Source: Methylobacterium dankookense
Lineage (GTDB): Bacteria; Pseudomonadota; Alphaproteobacteria; Rhizobiales; Beijerinckiaceae
Reading direction: 5' to 3'
DNA length: 32,214 bases
Assembly (NCBI RefSeq): GCF_902141855.1
Contig: NZ_CABFVH010000055.1
Span: 1-32,214 of the forward strand
This document shows, piece after piece, positions 19,676 to 27,191 of this stretch (the first letter of the stretch is position 1; each line of letters begins with the position of its first letter). Both the position numbers and the translations under genes were made by a program. The notes under the pieces were generated by a model, which saw only the letters and a program-made list of their open reading frames with translations, had not been told where the DNA came from and searched no databases.

Positions 19676-20092
19676 ATGCTGGAAGAATTCAAGAAATTCG
19701 CCCTGCGCGGGAACGTGGTCGACCTCGCGGTCGGCGTCATCATCGGCGCCGCCTTCGGCGCGATCGTCACCTCGGCGGTGCAGGATCTCTTCATGCCGGT
19801 GATCGGCGCGGTCACCGGCGGCCTCGACTTCTCGAACTACTACCTGCCCCTGTCCGCGAAGGTGCAGTCCGGCATGGCCTATGCCGAGGCCAAGAAGCAG
19901 GGCGCCGTGCTCGGCTACGGGCAGTTCATCACCGTCGCCCTGAACTTCATGATCGTCGCCTTCGTGCTGTTCATGGTCATCCGGGCGATGAACAAGCTCC
20001 AGAAGGCGGAGGAGAAGAAGCCCGAGACGCCGGCCGACGTGAAGCTGCTCGGCGAGATCCGCGACATCCTGGCGGCCAGGCCGAAGCTGTGA
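19676..20092 (+). CDS. mscL: Large-conductance mechanosensitive channel
   Basis: A 138-aa inner-membrane channel that opens under membrane tension to release solutes on hypo-osmotic shock. It is almost the E. coli length (136 aa). It has the N-terminal amphipathic helix MLEEFKKFALRGNVVDLAVG, the first pore-lining helix (VVDLAVGVIIGAAFGAIVTS), the periplasmic loop (38-75), the second helix (FITVALNFMIVAFVLFMVIR) and a C-terminal helical bundle (LGEIRDILAAR). The start at 19676 is chosen by family alignment and a GAGGGA 6 nt upstream. It starts 98 bp after pssA, so it may be part of or downstream of that operon. It is convergent, with a 7-bp gap, to the small gene at 20100. Confidence 0.97.
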   Translation: MLEEFKKFALRGNVVDLAVGVIIGAAFGAIVTSAVQDLFMPVIGAVTGGLDFSNYYLPLSAKVQSGMAYAEAKKQGAVLGYGQFITVALNFMIVAFVLFMVIRAMNKLQKAEEKKPETPADVKLLGEIRDILAARPKL

Positions 20093-20099
20093 GAGCGCT

Positions 20100-20375
20100 C
20101 TAGCGCCCGTCCGGCGCGGCGCCCTTCCCGGCCTCCCCCGCGATGCCGAAGGCGTCGAGGATGCGGTCGAGGGCGTCCTCGACCGCGCCGGTCCCTTCCT
20201 CGTGGGTCTTGAGGCGGGTCTCGAGCTTGGCGATCTGCGGGGCGAAGTGTTCGGGGGCGGCTTCGTCGCCGAGGAATTTCGGGTTGCCGGTCTCCACGGG
20301 CAGGACGCCGCGCAGCTGCTGGCCGAGATGGTCGCGCACCGGCTCGGGAAGTTTGGCCTCGTCGTCTCCGCCCAT
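20100..20375 (-). CDS. Small acidic protein of unknown function
   Basis: A 91-aa protein from the ATG at 20375, chosen because GGAAGGAGGG lies about 8 nt upstream; the in-frame ATG at 20402 has no ribosome site. It has no signal peptide or membrane segment. It contains an EPVRDHLGQQLRGVLPVE stretch and a helical, possibly coiled-coil C-terminal half (IAKLETRLKTHEEG, AVEDALDRILDAFG). I do not recognise the family. Its stop codon is 7 bp from that of mscL. Confidence 0.7.
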   Translation of the reverse strand: MGGDDEAKLPEPVRDHLGQQLRGVLPVETGNPKFLGDEAAPEHFAPQIAKLETRLKTHEEGTGAVEDALDRILDAFGIAGEAGKGAAPDGR

Positions 20376-20403
20376 GGAAAACCCTCCTTCCGATCCAGGC
20401 ACT

Positions 20404-20429
20404 AACGATCCGCGGGCGGTGGGCGTTGC
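20404..20429 (-). promoter_or_regulatory. Weak candidate EcfG-type promoter of the gene at 20375
   Basis: On the minus strand GCAAC, 17 nt, CGTT is one mismatch (in the -35) from the EcfG consensus. The -10 lies 28 nt before the ATG at 20375, a sensible distance. The proximity of an EcfG-like sigma gene is suggestive only. Confidence 0.25.
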
Positions 20430-20475
20430 GTCGGGCGGCGCCTGATTTTCCCGTGCGTCACCCGCCCATGAGAAA

Positions 20476-20502
20476 GGCCCCGGAGCACGGGGCTCCGGGG
20501 CC
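20476..20502 (-). terminator. Rho-independent terminator of the DUF1236 gene
   Basis: A perfect 11-bp GC-rich stem (GGCCCCGGAGC / GCTCCGGGGCC, 5-nt loop) is followed on the minus strand by TTTCT. It lies 33 bp beyond the stop codon at 20535. Confidence 0.85.
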
Positions 20503-20534
20503 TGAAGACGGCCGGCTGTGGGGCCGTCTGCGGC

Positions 20535-20948
20535 TTAGTTGATGACCTCGACGATGCGGTGGCCGCGGTCGACCAGCACCGGGGTGTCGTTGATGACGGT
20601 GTAGCGGTAGCCCGGACGCACGCGGTACTCGTCCGGCACGTCGTAATAGGTCACGCCCGAGGACGGCAGGGTCGAGCCCACGGCGACGCGGCCGTCATAG
20701 TCGTAGGAGCGGACGTTGCGCTCGCGGACGTAGCTGCGGAAGCGCGGCTGCATGTCGACGCCGAGGATGCCGCCGACCGTGCCCGTGGCCGCGCCGACCG
20801 CACCGCCGACCACCGCGCCGACCGGGCCGGCCGCATCAGCGCCGACTTCCGCGCCGCGGGCGGCGCCCGGCAGGGTGCCCTGGGCCTGGGCAGCGAGCGG
20901 CAGCGAGAGGGCGAGGGCCGAGGCGGCGAGAAGGGTCTTGAGGTTCAT
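20535..20948 (-). CDS. DUF1236 domain-containing exported protein
   Basis: A 137-aa exported protein. The signal peptide (MNLKTLLAASALALSLPLAA, cleaved after AQA) is followed by a Gly/Ala/Val-rich segment (GPVGAVVGGAVGAATGTVGG) resembling a glycine-zipper. The C-terminal DUF1236 domain (about 68-137) has YDYDGRVAVGSTLPSSGVTY, YDVPDEY and NDTPVLVDRGHRIVEVI. DUF1236 proteins are common in Rhizobiales and their role is not established. A GGAG sits 8 nt before the ATG and a strong terminator follows. It is transcribed in the same direction as the sigma factor gene but separated from it by that gene's own terminator. Confidence 0.9.
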   Translation of the reverse strand: MNLKTLLAASALALSLPLAAQAQGTLPGAARGAEVGADAAGPVGAVVGGAVGAATGTVGGILGVDMQPRFRSYVRERNVRSYDYDGRVAVGSTLPSSGVTYYDVPDEYRVRPGYRYTVINDTPVLVDRGHRIVEVIN

Positions 20949-21035
20949 TCAAAGTCTCCGTTTCGGATCGTCCGCCGCGCCGGGCGCAGCGAAGCTCGGG
21001 CCGGTAACGCGCGACCTCGCGAAACGGATGCGTCA

Positions 21036-21074
21036 AAAAAGCAGAAAAGGGCGCCCTCCCGAGGAGAACGCCCT
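21036..21074 (-). terminator. Rho-independent terminator of the sigma factor gene
   Basis: On the minus strand AGGGCG, TT, CTCC, a TCG loop, GGAG, GG, CGCCCT forms a 10-bp stem with one internal mismatch pair, followed by TTTTCTGCTTTTTT. It lies about 100 bp beyond the sigma factor stop codon. Confidence 0.8.
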
Positions 21075-21174
21075 AGAGGCCTGTGAACACTCGCTTTTTT
21101 CGAACCGACGAAGACTGGCGTCCACTCGGCGGAGCTTTCATCCGTCTGCACATATCCTGTGCAGGCAGCCGGAA

Positions 21175-21918
21175 TCAGCCTTCGCCGGGCATCGCCGACT
21201 TGATGAAACGGTCGGAGCCGAGATCCTCCTCGTCGTAGCCGAGAAGCTCGGCCAGACGACCGCGGGCGCGGCTGACGCGGCTCTTCACGGTGCCGACCTT
21301 GCAGCCCATGATCGCCGCCGCCTCCTCATAGGAGACGCCCTCGGCGCCCACCAGCACCAGGGCCTCGCGCTGGTCCGGCGGCAGCTTGGCGAGCGCGCTC
21401 TGAAGATCCTCCACGTCGAGCCGGTCGCCCTGGTGCGGGGCGGTGGCGAGGCGGGCGGCGTAGGAGCCGTCCTGGTCCTCGACCTCGCGCACGCGCTTGC
21501 GGTGATCCGAGTAGAAGATGTTGCGCAGGATGGTGAACAGCCACGCGTTGAGGTTGGTGCCCGGCTGGAAGCGGTTGCGGTGCTGCCAGCCCTTCAGGAG
21601 CGTGTCCTGCACGAGGTCGTCGGAGCGGGCGGGGTTCGAGGTGAGCGAGAGCGCGAAGGCGCGCAAGGACGGCACGGCGGCGAGCAGGCCCTCGCGGAAC
21701 TCGGGCTCGACCGCCTCGCCGCGGGCGCGCAGCGCCGCCTCGAGCTTGTCGAGCAGCTCGGTGAAGCGGCTCGGCATCTCGGCCGCCCCGATGCGCTCGT
21801 AGGTGTCCCGCAGGTAGTCGCCGAGATGGGCGCGGATCGCGTGGCTCAGGTTCGGACGCTCGGAGGGCGCATCATCCCTCGCGTCGGTGAGGACGTGGTC
21901 GGTCTCGTCGCGGGTCAT
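21175..21918 (-). CDS. EcfG-type (ECF15) sigma factor with an N-terminal NepR-like domain
   Basis: A 247-aa protein. Residues 73-143 are sigma region 2 in the style of the alphaproteobacterial general-stress sigma factor EcfG (PSLRAFALSLTSNPARSDDL, FQPGTNLNAWLFTILRNIFY). Residues 172-226 are region 4 (LPPDQREALVLVGAEGVSYE, then GCKVGTVKSRVSRARGR). ECF15 proteins are normally about 180 aa. The extra N-terminus contains HLGDYLRDTYERIGAAEMPS followed by RFTELLDKLE (31-60), matching the NepR anti-sigma pattern (LG..LR..Y, then P.RF..LL..L). NepR normally binds EcfG and is released by phospho-PhyR. Here the two appear fused, suggesting self-inhibition relieved by PhyR. No phyR or free nepR is nearby. 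The sigma call is certain; the NepR call is by eye. Confidence 0.93.
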   Translation of the reverse strand: MTRDETDHVLTDARDDAPSERPNLSHAIRAHLGDYLRDTYERIGAAEMPSRFTELLDKLEAALRARGEAVEPEFREGLLAAVPSLRAFALSLTSNPARSDDLVQDTLLKGWQHRNRFQPGTNLNAWLFTILRNIFYSDHRKRVREVEDQDGSYAARLATAPHQGDRLDVEDLQSALAKLPPDQREALVLVGAEGVSYEEAAAIMGCKVGTVKSRVSRARGRLAELLGYDEEDLGSDRFIKSAMPGEG

Positions 21919-21949
21919 GGCTCGTCGCAGGGTTCAAGCGGGCTTGACT

Positions 21950-21973
21950 CGCCGGGCGGTCCGAACCCGGCGA
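21950..21973. promoter_or_regulatory. Inverted repeat just upstream of the sigma factor gene
   Basis: A perfect 7-bp inverted repeat (CGCCGGG / CCCGGCG, about 9-nt spacer) lies 30-55 nt before the sigma factor ATG at 21918. It could be an operator or a leader hairpin. I see no matching EcfG promoter here. Confidence 0.3.
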
Positions 21974-22090
21974 GGCGGACAGTGATGCGGCCGAGCATGG
22001 CCGTTTCTGTCCTGAGTTAAGGTTGTTGTAGCGCATGACGCCCGCGCATGCACCTTCGGGCGCACGCGGGCTGCGTCCCGCGCGCGCCCG

Positions 22091-22879
22091 TCAACAGCTG
22101 GAGGCGCCGACCTTGATGAGGCGGGTGGCTCCGTCGCGCAGGGTCAGGATGTCGCCCCGCTCCAGGTCGATCCAGTCCTCGTCGCGGGTCAGGGCCTTGG
22201 TGGCGATGACGGTGACCACGTCCTGCTCGGTGGTCTCCTGCGCGAAATCGACGTGCCAATCCTCGTCGATCAGGGTCGCGGTGCCGAAGGGCGCCTTGCG
22301 GGTCAGGTAGCACAGGCGCTTGCCGCAATGGGCGTAGAGGGTGCGGCTGTCGCTGAGCAGCATGTTGAACACGCCGAGCGCGTGCAGTTCGGCGCAGAGG
22401 GCGGCCACCGCACGGTCGAGGGTCGCGGCGGGCGGCAGGCGCCGGAAGCGGGCCTGAAGGCGTCCGAGCATCCAGCAGAAGGCGTACTCGCTGTCGGTGG
22501 TGCCCACCGGGGCGAAGGCGCCGAGCGGCAGCTTCTTCACCCCGCGCAATTGCCCGTTATGGGCGAAGGTCCAGTGCCGGCCCCAGAGTTCGCGGGTGAA
22601 GGGATGGGTGTTCTCCAGGCTCACCCGGCCGCGATTGGCCTTGCGCACATGGGCGATGACGATGCGGCTCTTGATGGCCGCGTTGCGCAGGAGCTTGGCG
22701 AGTTCGGAGCGCGCCGAGGGCTCCGGCTCGTGGAAGCTGCGCTGCCCGCGCCCCTCGTAGAAGGTGATGCCCCAGCCATCGGCGTGCGGCCCGGTCTCGC
22801 CGCCCCGCCGTGCGAGGCCCGCGAAGGAGAAGCGGATGTCCGTGGGCACGTTCGCGCTCATGCCGAGCAGTTCGCACAT
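22091..22879 (-). CDS. Class II glutamine amidotransferase (YafJ family)
   Basis: A 262-aa protein of the Ntn-type class II glutamine amidotransferase fold. After removal of Met1, Cys2 (MCELLGMSANVPTDIRFSF) would be the N-terminal nucleophile that hydrolyses glutamine. Other signatures are GPHADGWGITFYEG, IAHVRKANRG, ENTHPFTRELWGRHWTFAHN with the NG pair, and GTTDSEYAF. It is a stand-alone glutaminase domain, as in E. coli YafJ, with no synthase domain attached, so the acceptor is unknown. It is upstream of the sigma factor gene on the same strand, with a 172-bp gap. Confidence 0.93.
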   Translation of the reverse strand: MCELLGMSANVPTDIRFSFAGLARRGGETGPHADGWGITFYEGRGQRSFHEPEPSARSELAKLLRNAAIKSRIVIAHVRKANRGRVSLENTHPFTRELWGRHWTFAHNGQLRGVKKLPLGAFAPVGTTDSEYAFCWMLGRLQARFRRLPPAATLDRAVAALCAELHALGVFNMLLSDSRTLYAHCGKRLCYLTRKAPFGTATLIDEDWHVDFAQETTEQDVVTVIATKALTRDEDWIDLERGDILTLRDGATRLIKVGASSC

Positions 22880-23176
22880 CGTCCCGGACTTCCACCCCTT
22901 GCGAGCGCTCTCCGCCGAAATCGGGCTCCGGCTCGGCGAAGAAGGCGCTTCGGAACATCGATTCGGAGCCGTATCCCGCCGCGAAACGGCCGGGCACGGC
23001 CCGAATGCACCGCGATCTGCGGGAGAGCGGATTTAGAGGCGTTCCGCTCTGCGAACAACCATCGGTTCGGTCCGCGAGACCGGTCGGGCTACGGAAAACG
23101 CGCAGGGTTCGGGGACAGTGGGTGGGACGAGGACGCTCCTCATGCCCACCCGGTCGGGGCGATCCCGAAGCGCCGC

Positions 23177-23707
23177 CTACGCCGCGGTCGATCCGGCCTC
23201 CTCCGGCAGCGTGGCCGGCAGGGCGAAGGGGGTGGGCTCGTGTCCCTCGTCGCGCAGGGCCGCCAGGAGATCGGCGGGGACGAGGCCGAGGGTGCGGGTG
23301 CTCACGAGCGGGTGGACGTTGATCCGTTCCGCCTCCAGCAACCTGTCCTCCACGAAGACGCGGACGCTGCCCGGCGCGGCGTTGAAGGCCGCGAGCGGCG
23401 AGACGGCGCCGCTCTCGACACCGAGCTGCTCGCGCAGCGCGTCCGAGCTTGCGAAGGAGAGGCCGCCGCGGGCGCCGAGCACGGAGCGGAACGCCTTGAG
23501 GTCGACCTGCGCGTCGTGGCGGAGCGTGACGAGGAAGTACGTCTTCTTCCCGTCGCGCAGGAACAGGTTCTTGGTGTGCGCCCCCGCGATGTCCCCGCAG
23601 ACCGCCATCATCGCCTCGACGGTCAGGACCGGCGGATGCTCGTAGAGCTTGTAGGCGATGCCGCGCTCGCGCAGCCGCGCCAGCAGGTCGTCGGGGCTCA
23701 GGGGCAT
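23177..23707 (-). CDS. Prolyl-tRNA editing protein (ProX/YbaK superfamily)
   Basis: A 176-aa stand-alone editing domain that removes wrongly attached alanine (or a related amino acid) from tRNA-Pro in trans. Signatures are an N-terminal helix with YKLYEHPPVLTVEAMM, the catalytic lysine in GAHTKNLFLRDGKKTYFLVT, VDLKAFRSVLGARGGLSFAS, and GAVSPLAAFN with the GxxxP-type motif. The last segment has INVHPLVSTRTLGL, in which the His/Pro segment is typical of ProXp proteins. The length is usual for the family. It is the last gene before the integrated element. Confidence 0.93.
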   Translation of the reverse strand: MPLSPDDLLARLRERGIAYKLYEHPPVLTVEAMMAVCGDIAGAHTKNLFLRDGKKTYFLVTLRHDAQVDLKAFRSVLGARGGLSFASSDALREQLGVESGAVSPLAAFNAAPGSVRVFVEDRLLEAERINVHPLVSTRTLGLVPADLLAALRDEGHEPTPFALPATLPEEAGSTAA

Positions 23708-24202
23708 GGGTCTCCTCGCATCCGGGAACGAAGGATCGGTCTGTAACGCCGCGGCGCCTCAAGGGCGAGCCGGCGGGGGGAGCTCGCCGTTGATCCGAGC
23801 GGCCGCGCGGCCTGCCCGGCCCCCGCGCGGATCGTCCGCGATTCGGATGCGGATGGATTGCCGGACGATGCCCCCTGTGTCGTGCTGGCGAAGACCAGGT
23901 GGACGCCGGCGCTGGAAGCGCCAGAAGGCGGCGCGTCGCACCAGGAACTCGGACATTGCGGCCGATGTCGGAGGTTGCGTATGCCGTTATCGTGCCCTGC
24001 GAGGGCGCGTTTCGTCGAGGAACGCCCTTACATCGTTGTGAAATCAGCGATTTTCTGCAGGACGAGTGGCGGAGACGGAGGGATTAGACGACTAGGATCC
24101 GTTAACCCATTCCAGTGACTGCAAGTCCAGGGAATCGCGCGACGTTTCGGGTCGTGTTACGGATCAAACCGGTTCATATCACCCCTGGGAGGGGGTCTGC
24201 CG
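23708..24202. other. 495-bp gap spanning the chromosome/element junction
   Basis: No convincing gene is present. A leftward 65-aa frame (23759-23956) lacks a ribosome site and is not called. GC content falls after about 24,000. The tRNA-Ser 3' fragment at 24067-24085 marks the probable junction. The remaining 117 bp up to the integrase should hold its promoter and possibly arm-type binding sites. Confidence 0.6.
24067..24085 (-). other. Attachment-site core: 3' end of a tRNA-Ser gene
   Basis: The plus strand reads TGGCGGAGACGGAGGGATT. Its complement, AATCCCTCCGTCTCCGCCA, is the 3' half of a T-arm, the 3' acceptor strand and CCA as found in many tRNA-Ser genes. Homology stops exactly where the T-loop should continue (TCGAA), and no tRNA body follows. 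A truncated tRNA 3' end next to a tyrosine integrase is the classic mark of an attachment site. The intact tRNA-Ser should be at the far end of the element, beyond the right edge. Confidence 0.7.
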
Positions 24203-25621
24203 GTGCCCCGCAAGCCTGACAAGGACAAGGCCTACCTCACCGTACACGACGGCGTCTGGCGCGTCTCCATGGGCGTGCCACGGGAGCTGCGCGAGCAGCT
24301 CGGCAGCCGCCTCGTCCGGTCCACCGGCACGAAGGCCCTGGGCGAGGCCAAGCTCGCCCGCGATCTCATCGTCCCCCAGTTCAAGAAGCGGATCGAGGAT
24401 GCGTGGACCGCCCGGGGCGGCAAGCGTAACTCGCTCCTCGCCCTCACCCTGGAGACCCGCAGGCTCATGGAGACCGCCGACGACAACCTCGCAGACTTCA
24501 TGATCCAGGGCGCCCAGGAGCGCTACGAGGAGATCCTGAACGACGGGGCGACCTGGGTGGACGAGCACACGCCCGACGGAATCATCCAGCGGCGCGTGCC
24601 CAAGCCGGAGGCGGTCAAGCTGGTGTCCGAGATCCGGCGGGTCGCCGCCGGAGACACGCCGATCGCCCACTACCACCAGGCCTTCGTCGACGGTCTGAAG
24701 ATCAAGCCGCGGTCGAAGCTGGACGAGCCCCGCGCTCTCTCGATCCTCCTGGATTGGCTGGAAGCCAACGACATCGAGCCTTTCATCGAGAACATCAACA
24801 AGCGGAACGCGATCCGCTTCCTCGACTGGCTCGACGCCGACACGAACCTGTCCTGGGCGAGCAAGGCCAAGTATTTCGGCCGGATCAAGTTCTACTGGGC
24901 ATGGCTCACCCGGCGCGAGCACGCGAAGGAGAACCCGTTTCACGACCTCAACATCGACAAGCCCGAGACCAAGCGCGAGGACGACGAGCGGGAATACACG
25001 GATGAGGAGGTTCAGCGCCTGCTCATGGGCACGCCCATGGAGGGGGATCGCATGAAGGACGTGATGATGATCGCGGCCCTGACCGGAGCACGCCTCGACG
25101 CGGTGATTGACCTCAAGGTGGCCAACCTATTCGACGGGTATTTCACGTTCAAGCCGCAGAAGAAGGAGCGCGGCAAGCGCGAAATCCCGATCCACCCGGA
25201 CATCGAAGAAATTGTGGCAAGACGTATCGCCAACAAGGCGCCTGAAGACGACCTATTCCCGGAGTGGCCTGGCCCACCTTCAACTTCGGTGAAGCCGCGT
25301 TCATCCTACTTCTCGAAGCGGTATACTAAGTACACGACCGTTCTAGGGGTTCGTGATGAGGAGCCGGGCCGCCGCCGGAGCAAGGTCAATTTCCACAGCT
25401 GGAGACGCTGGTTCATCACGAAGTTGGAACAGGCTCGGGTGCGCGAGCCCCTCATTCAGGCGATCGTCGGCCACAGTCGCAAGGGCATGACGCTCGGCCT
25501 CTATTCGGGCGGCCCCGAGTTCGAAGAGGCCAGGGAGGCTATCGCTTTGGTGAAGCTGCCACCGCTCGACGGCTCGCCCATCGTCGAGAAGCGGTCCCTG
25601 ACACCCCGGAGGCGGTCATGA
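24203..25621 (+). CDS. Tyrosine recombinase (phage/island integrase)
   Basis: A 472-aa integrase that catalyses site-specific integration and excision. The GTG start at 24203 is supported by GGGAGGGGG about 8 nt upstream. The N-terminus (PRKPDKDKAYLTVHDGVWRV) is an arm-binding-like region of the rhizobial integrase type, and the middle (about 165-245) is a core-binding SAM-like domain. The catalytic set is complete: Arg297 in ALTGARLDAV, the beta-hairpin Lys near KKERGKREIP, His398 and Arg401 in FHSWRRWFIT, His424 in VGHSRKG and the nucleophile Tyr434 in LGLYSGG. It lies 117 bp from the tRNA-Ser fragment and reads into the element. Codon use is less extreme than in the core genes, which fits acquisition. 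Confidence 0.95.
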   Translation: MPRKPDKDKAYLTVHDGVWRVSMGVPRELREQLGSRLVRSTGTKALGEAKLARDLIVPQFKKRIEDAWTARGGKRNSLLALTLETRRLMETADDNLADFMIQGAQERYEEILNDGATWVDEHTPDGIIQRRVPKPEAVKLVSEIRRVAAGDTPIAHYHQAFVDGLKIKPRSKLDEPRALSILLDWLEANDIEPFIENINKRNAIRFLDWLDADTNLSWASKAKYFGRIKFYWAWLTRREHAKENPFHDLNIDKPETKREDDEREYTDEEVQRLLMGTPMEGDRMKDVMMIAALTGARLDAVIDLKVANLFDGYFTFKPQKKERGKREIPIHPDIEEIVARRIANKAPEDDLFPEWPGPPSTSVKPRSSYFSKRYTKYTTVLGVRDEEPGRRRSKVNFHSWRRWFITKLEQARVREPLIQAIVGHSRKGMTLGLYSGGPEFEEAREAIALVKLPPLDGSPIVEKRSLTPRRRS

Positions 25622-25667
25622 AACCCGCGATTCCCCGTCCGAATCCCCAACCCTCCGCCAAACCCTA

Positions 25668-25696
25668 GGGACCTGCAGCGCCGCGCGCTGGGTCCC
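25668..25696. repeat. Large hairpin between integrase and metallophosphoesterase
   Basis: GGGAC pairs with GTCCC and CAGCGC with GCGCTG, with small internal bulges and a 3-nt loop. There is no T-tract. It sits 19-47 nt before the ATG at 25715 and may terminate integrase transcription or mask or protect the next message. Confidence 0.45.
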
Positions 25697-25714
25697 GATC
25701 GAGGACCCGTAAAA

Positions 25715-26299
25715 ATGGCTCGTAGGAGTATTTTCTTTACCGCCGACACGCACTTCTGGCATGAGGGCATCATCGGCATGTGCAAGCGCCCGTTCGCGTC
25801 GGTGCGCGACATGAACCGAACGCTCATCGAGCTCTGGAATGCCCGGGTTGGAAAGGACGACACGGTCTGGCACCTGGGCGACTTCGCGCTGGGGGCCAAC
25901 CCGGCCGAGGCGGCCTCGATCTTCGCGGCCCTGAACGGATCGAAGCGCCTCGTGAAGGGCAACCACGATGACGCAGCAACTCTCGCGCTGCCCTGGGCCG
26001 GCCCGGTCGAGCAGCTTGTCGAGATGGCGGTGGATGGGGCCAGGGTCGTTGCCTGTCACTACCCCTTACGTGCGTGGAGGGGCAGCTTCGGCCGCACAAT
26101 CCAGCTCTTCGGGCACACTCACGACCTCCTGCCGCCGTCCAGCCTGTTCTGCGACGTCGGCGTGGACTCGTGGGCCTACGCCCCGGTGACGATCGCCGAG
26201 ATCAAGTCGAAGCTCGCCGGGGTGACCGAGGAGCCCGAGGAGCGCAGGATGGCCCGCCTGAAGCGGGTGGAGGCGAGCCCGGTCGGCGACGAGGCCTAG
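25715..26299 (+). CDS. Calcineurin-like metallophosphoesterase (phage/element type)
   Basis: A 194-aa cytoplasmic phosphoesterase with a complete two-metal site: Asp11 and His13 (FTADTHFWH), Asp56 (WHLGDFALG), Asn83-His84-Asp85 (KGNHDD), His115 (ACHYP) and His134/His136 (FGHTHD). This compact form, with the opening ADTHFWHEGIIGMCKRPF, is common in phages and integrated elements. Its substrate is unknown; related proteins act on phosphodiesters or phosphoproteins. GAGGA lies about 10 nt before the ATG. It is convergent with the leftward run, overlapping the end of the gene at 26296 by 4 bp. Confidence 0.92.
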   Translation: MARRSIFFTADTHFWHEGIIGMCKRPFASVRDMNRTLIELWNARVGKDDTVWHLGDFALGANPAEAASIFAALNGSKRLVKGNHDDAATLALPWAGPVEQLVEMAVDGARVVACHYPLRAWRGSFGRTIQLFGHTHDLLPPSSLFCDVGVDSWAYAPVTIAEIKSKLAGVTEEPEERRMARLKRVEASPVGDEA

Positions 26300-26856
26300 A
26301 GGCCTCGGCCGCGCCACCCGGCCCGGGCTTCCTCGGCGAACTTGCTCGTCCACTGGAGCTCCTGCGGCTCTGGGGCCGGCTCCGGCGCGGGACGGGGCAG
26401 GCGCTTGTCGGCGTACTTCACGACGAGGGCGTCGATGTCGAAGTCGCTGCCGTCGTCGTAGGGGGCAACCTTCGTGGCGGTCGGCCCGGATTCCAGCGTG
26501 GGCTCCTCCGATGTGTCGGGCTCGCCCTGTACCGGCGGGGTGCCCTCGTCCAGCGACGGCGGGACGTCCTCCCCGGCTGCGATCCGATTGAAGACCTCAG
26601 CGCGCCGGCGCAGCTCGGCGGCTCCGCTAAGCGCGACGTCGGCCAGGACGGGGAGCATCCAGGCCGGGAGGGGCTTCGAGCCGGTCGCCCACTGGTTGAT
26701 CCGCACGCGCGGGACACCGCCCTCGACGACCTTCGCCAGCCTATCTGAGAGCGCCTGCTGCCATGAGGGCCCGTAGAGGTACGTGCCGACGGTCAAGAGC
26801 TTGCGCTGCCGCGTCGCGCGCTCTTCTGGGGACAGGCGCTCGCGGGTCTCGGCCAT
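26296..26856 (-). CDS. HTH-like regulator with acidic disordered tail
   Basis: A 186-aa protein. Residues 20-75 (YGPSWQQALSDRLAKVVEGG, then RINQWATGSKPLPAWM) resemble the WQ-A-L...R-x-x-W-x-x-G..P-P pattern of small rhizobial helix-turn-helix proteins in which RINQW would be the recognition helix. This is by analogy. Residues 90-186 are Pro/Glu/Asp-rich, probably disordered, ending in a basic GWRGRGL. A GGAG lies 7 nt before the ATG at 26856. It is the last gene of the leftward run of the element and overlaps the metallophosphoesterase stop by 4 bp. Confidence 0.65.
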   Translation of the reverse strand: MAETRERLSPEERATRQRKLLTVGTYLYGPSWQQALSDRLAKVVEGGVPRVRINQWATGSKPLPAWMLPVLADVALSGAAELRRRAEVFNRIAAGEDVPPSLDEGTPPVQGEPDTSEEPTLESGPTATKVAPYDDGSDFDIDALVVKYADKRLPRPAPEPAPEPQELQWTSKFAEEARAGWRGRGL

Positions 26857-26927
26857 GCGGGCACTCCATAGAGTTACTCAGGGTAGCCCCTATCAAGGGC
26901 GCCGAGAAGAGTTGCGAAAACGAGCCG

Positions 26928-27191
26928 CTAGCGGGCGGACAGATAGACGGGGCCAACGAGCATGCTGCCGATGAGGCAGCGGGTCCTTAGCTCGCCCTCC
27001 TCGATACCGAGCCGGGACGCGAACAAATCGTACCGGGCGTCCACGAGAGCCTTTCCGGCAATCGCCAGCTCGCAGCAGCCGGCGTAATCCCTTTGCTCGA
27101 TGCGCACCGCGATCTGGCGCCAAATCTCGTCGATCTCCGCACGGAATTCGGGAGTGAAGACTACAAAAAAAGGATTGAACGCGAGTTGCAC
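26928..27191 (-). CDS. Small protein of unknown function (element cargo)
   Basis: An 87-aa protein with a GTG start at 27191, well supported by GAGGAGGA 7 nt upstream. It has a predicted mostly helical body (FRAEIDEIWRQIAVRIEQRD, YAGCCELAIAGKALVDARYD). The family is not recognised. The N-terminus (QLAFNPFFVVF) is hydrophobic but too short for a membrane helix. It lies 71 bp upstream of the HTH-like gene on the same strand. Confidence 0.6.
   Translation of the reverse strand: MQLAFNPFFVVFTPEFRAEIDEIWRQIAVRIEQRDYAGCCELAIAGKALVDARYDLFASRLGIEEGELRTRCLIGSMLVGPVYLSAR

Noticed and set aside
22065..22082. Terminator after the amidotransferase gene (CGCGGG/CCCGCG stem)
   Set aside because: The stem is short and has no T-tract on the minus strand; in DNA this GC-rich such stems are common.
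23759..23956. 65-codon minus-strand frame before the element junction
   Set aside because: No ribosome site, Arg/Pro-rich composition and no recognisable fold; treated as non-coding.
24067..24150. A complete tRNA gene at the junction
   Set aside because: Only the 3' 19 bases match; the anticodon arm, D-arm and 5' acceptor strand are absent in the following sequence.
25715..26299. Anti-phage defence system around the metallophosphoesterase
   Set aside because: No nuclease, helicase, reverse transcriptase, TIR or similar effector lies next to it; small phage-type phosphoesterases are common cargo on their own.
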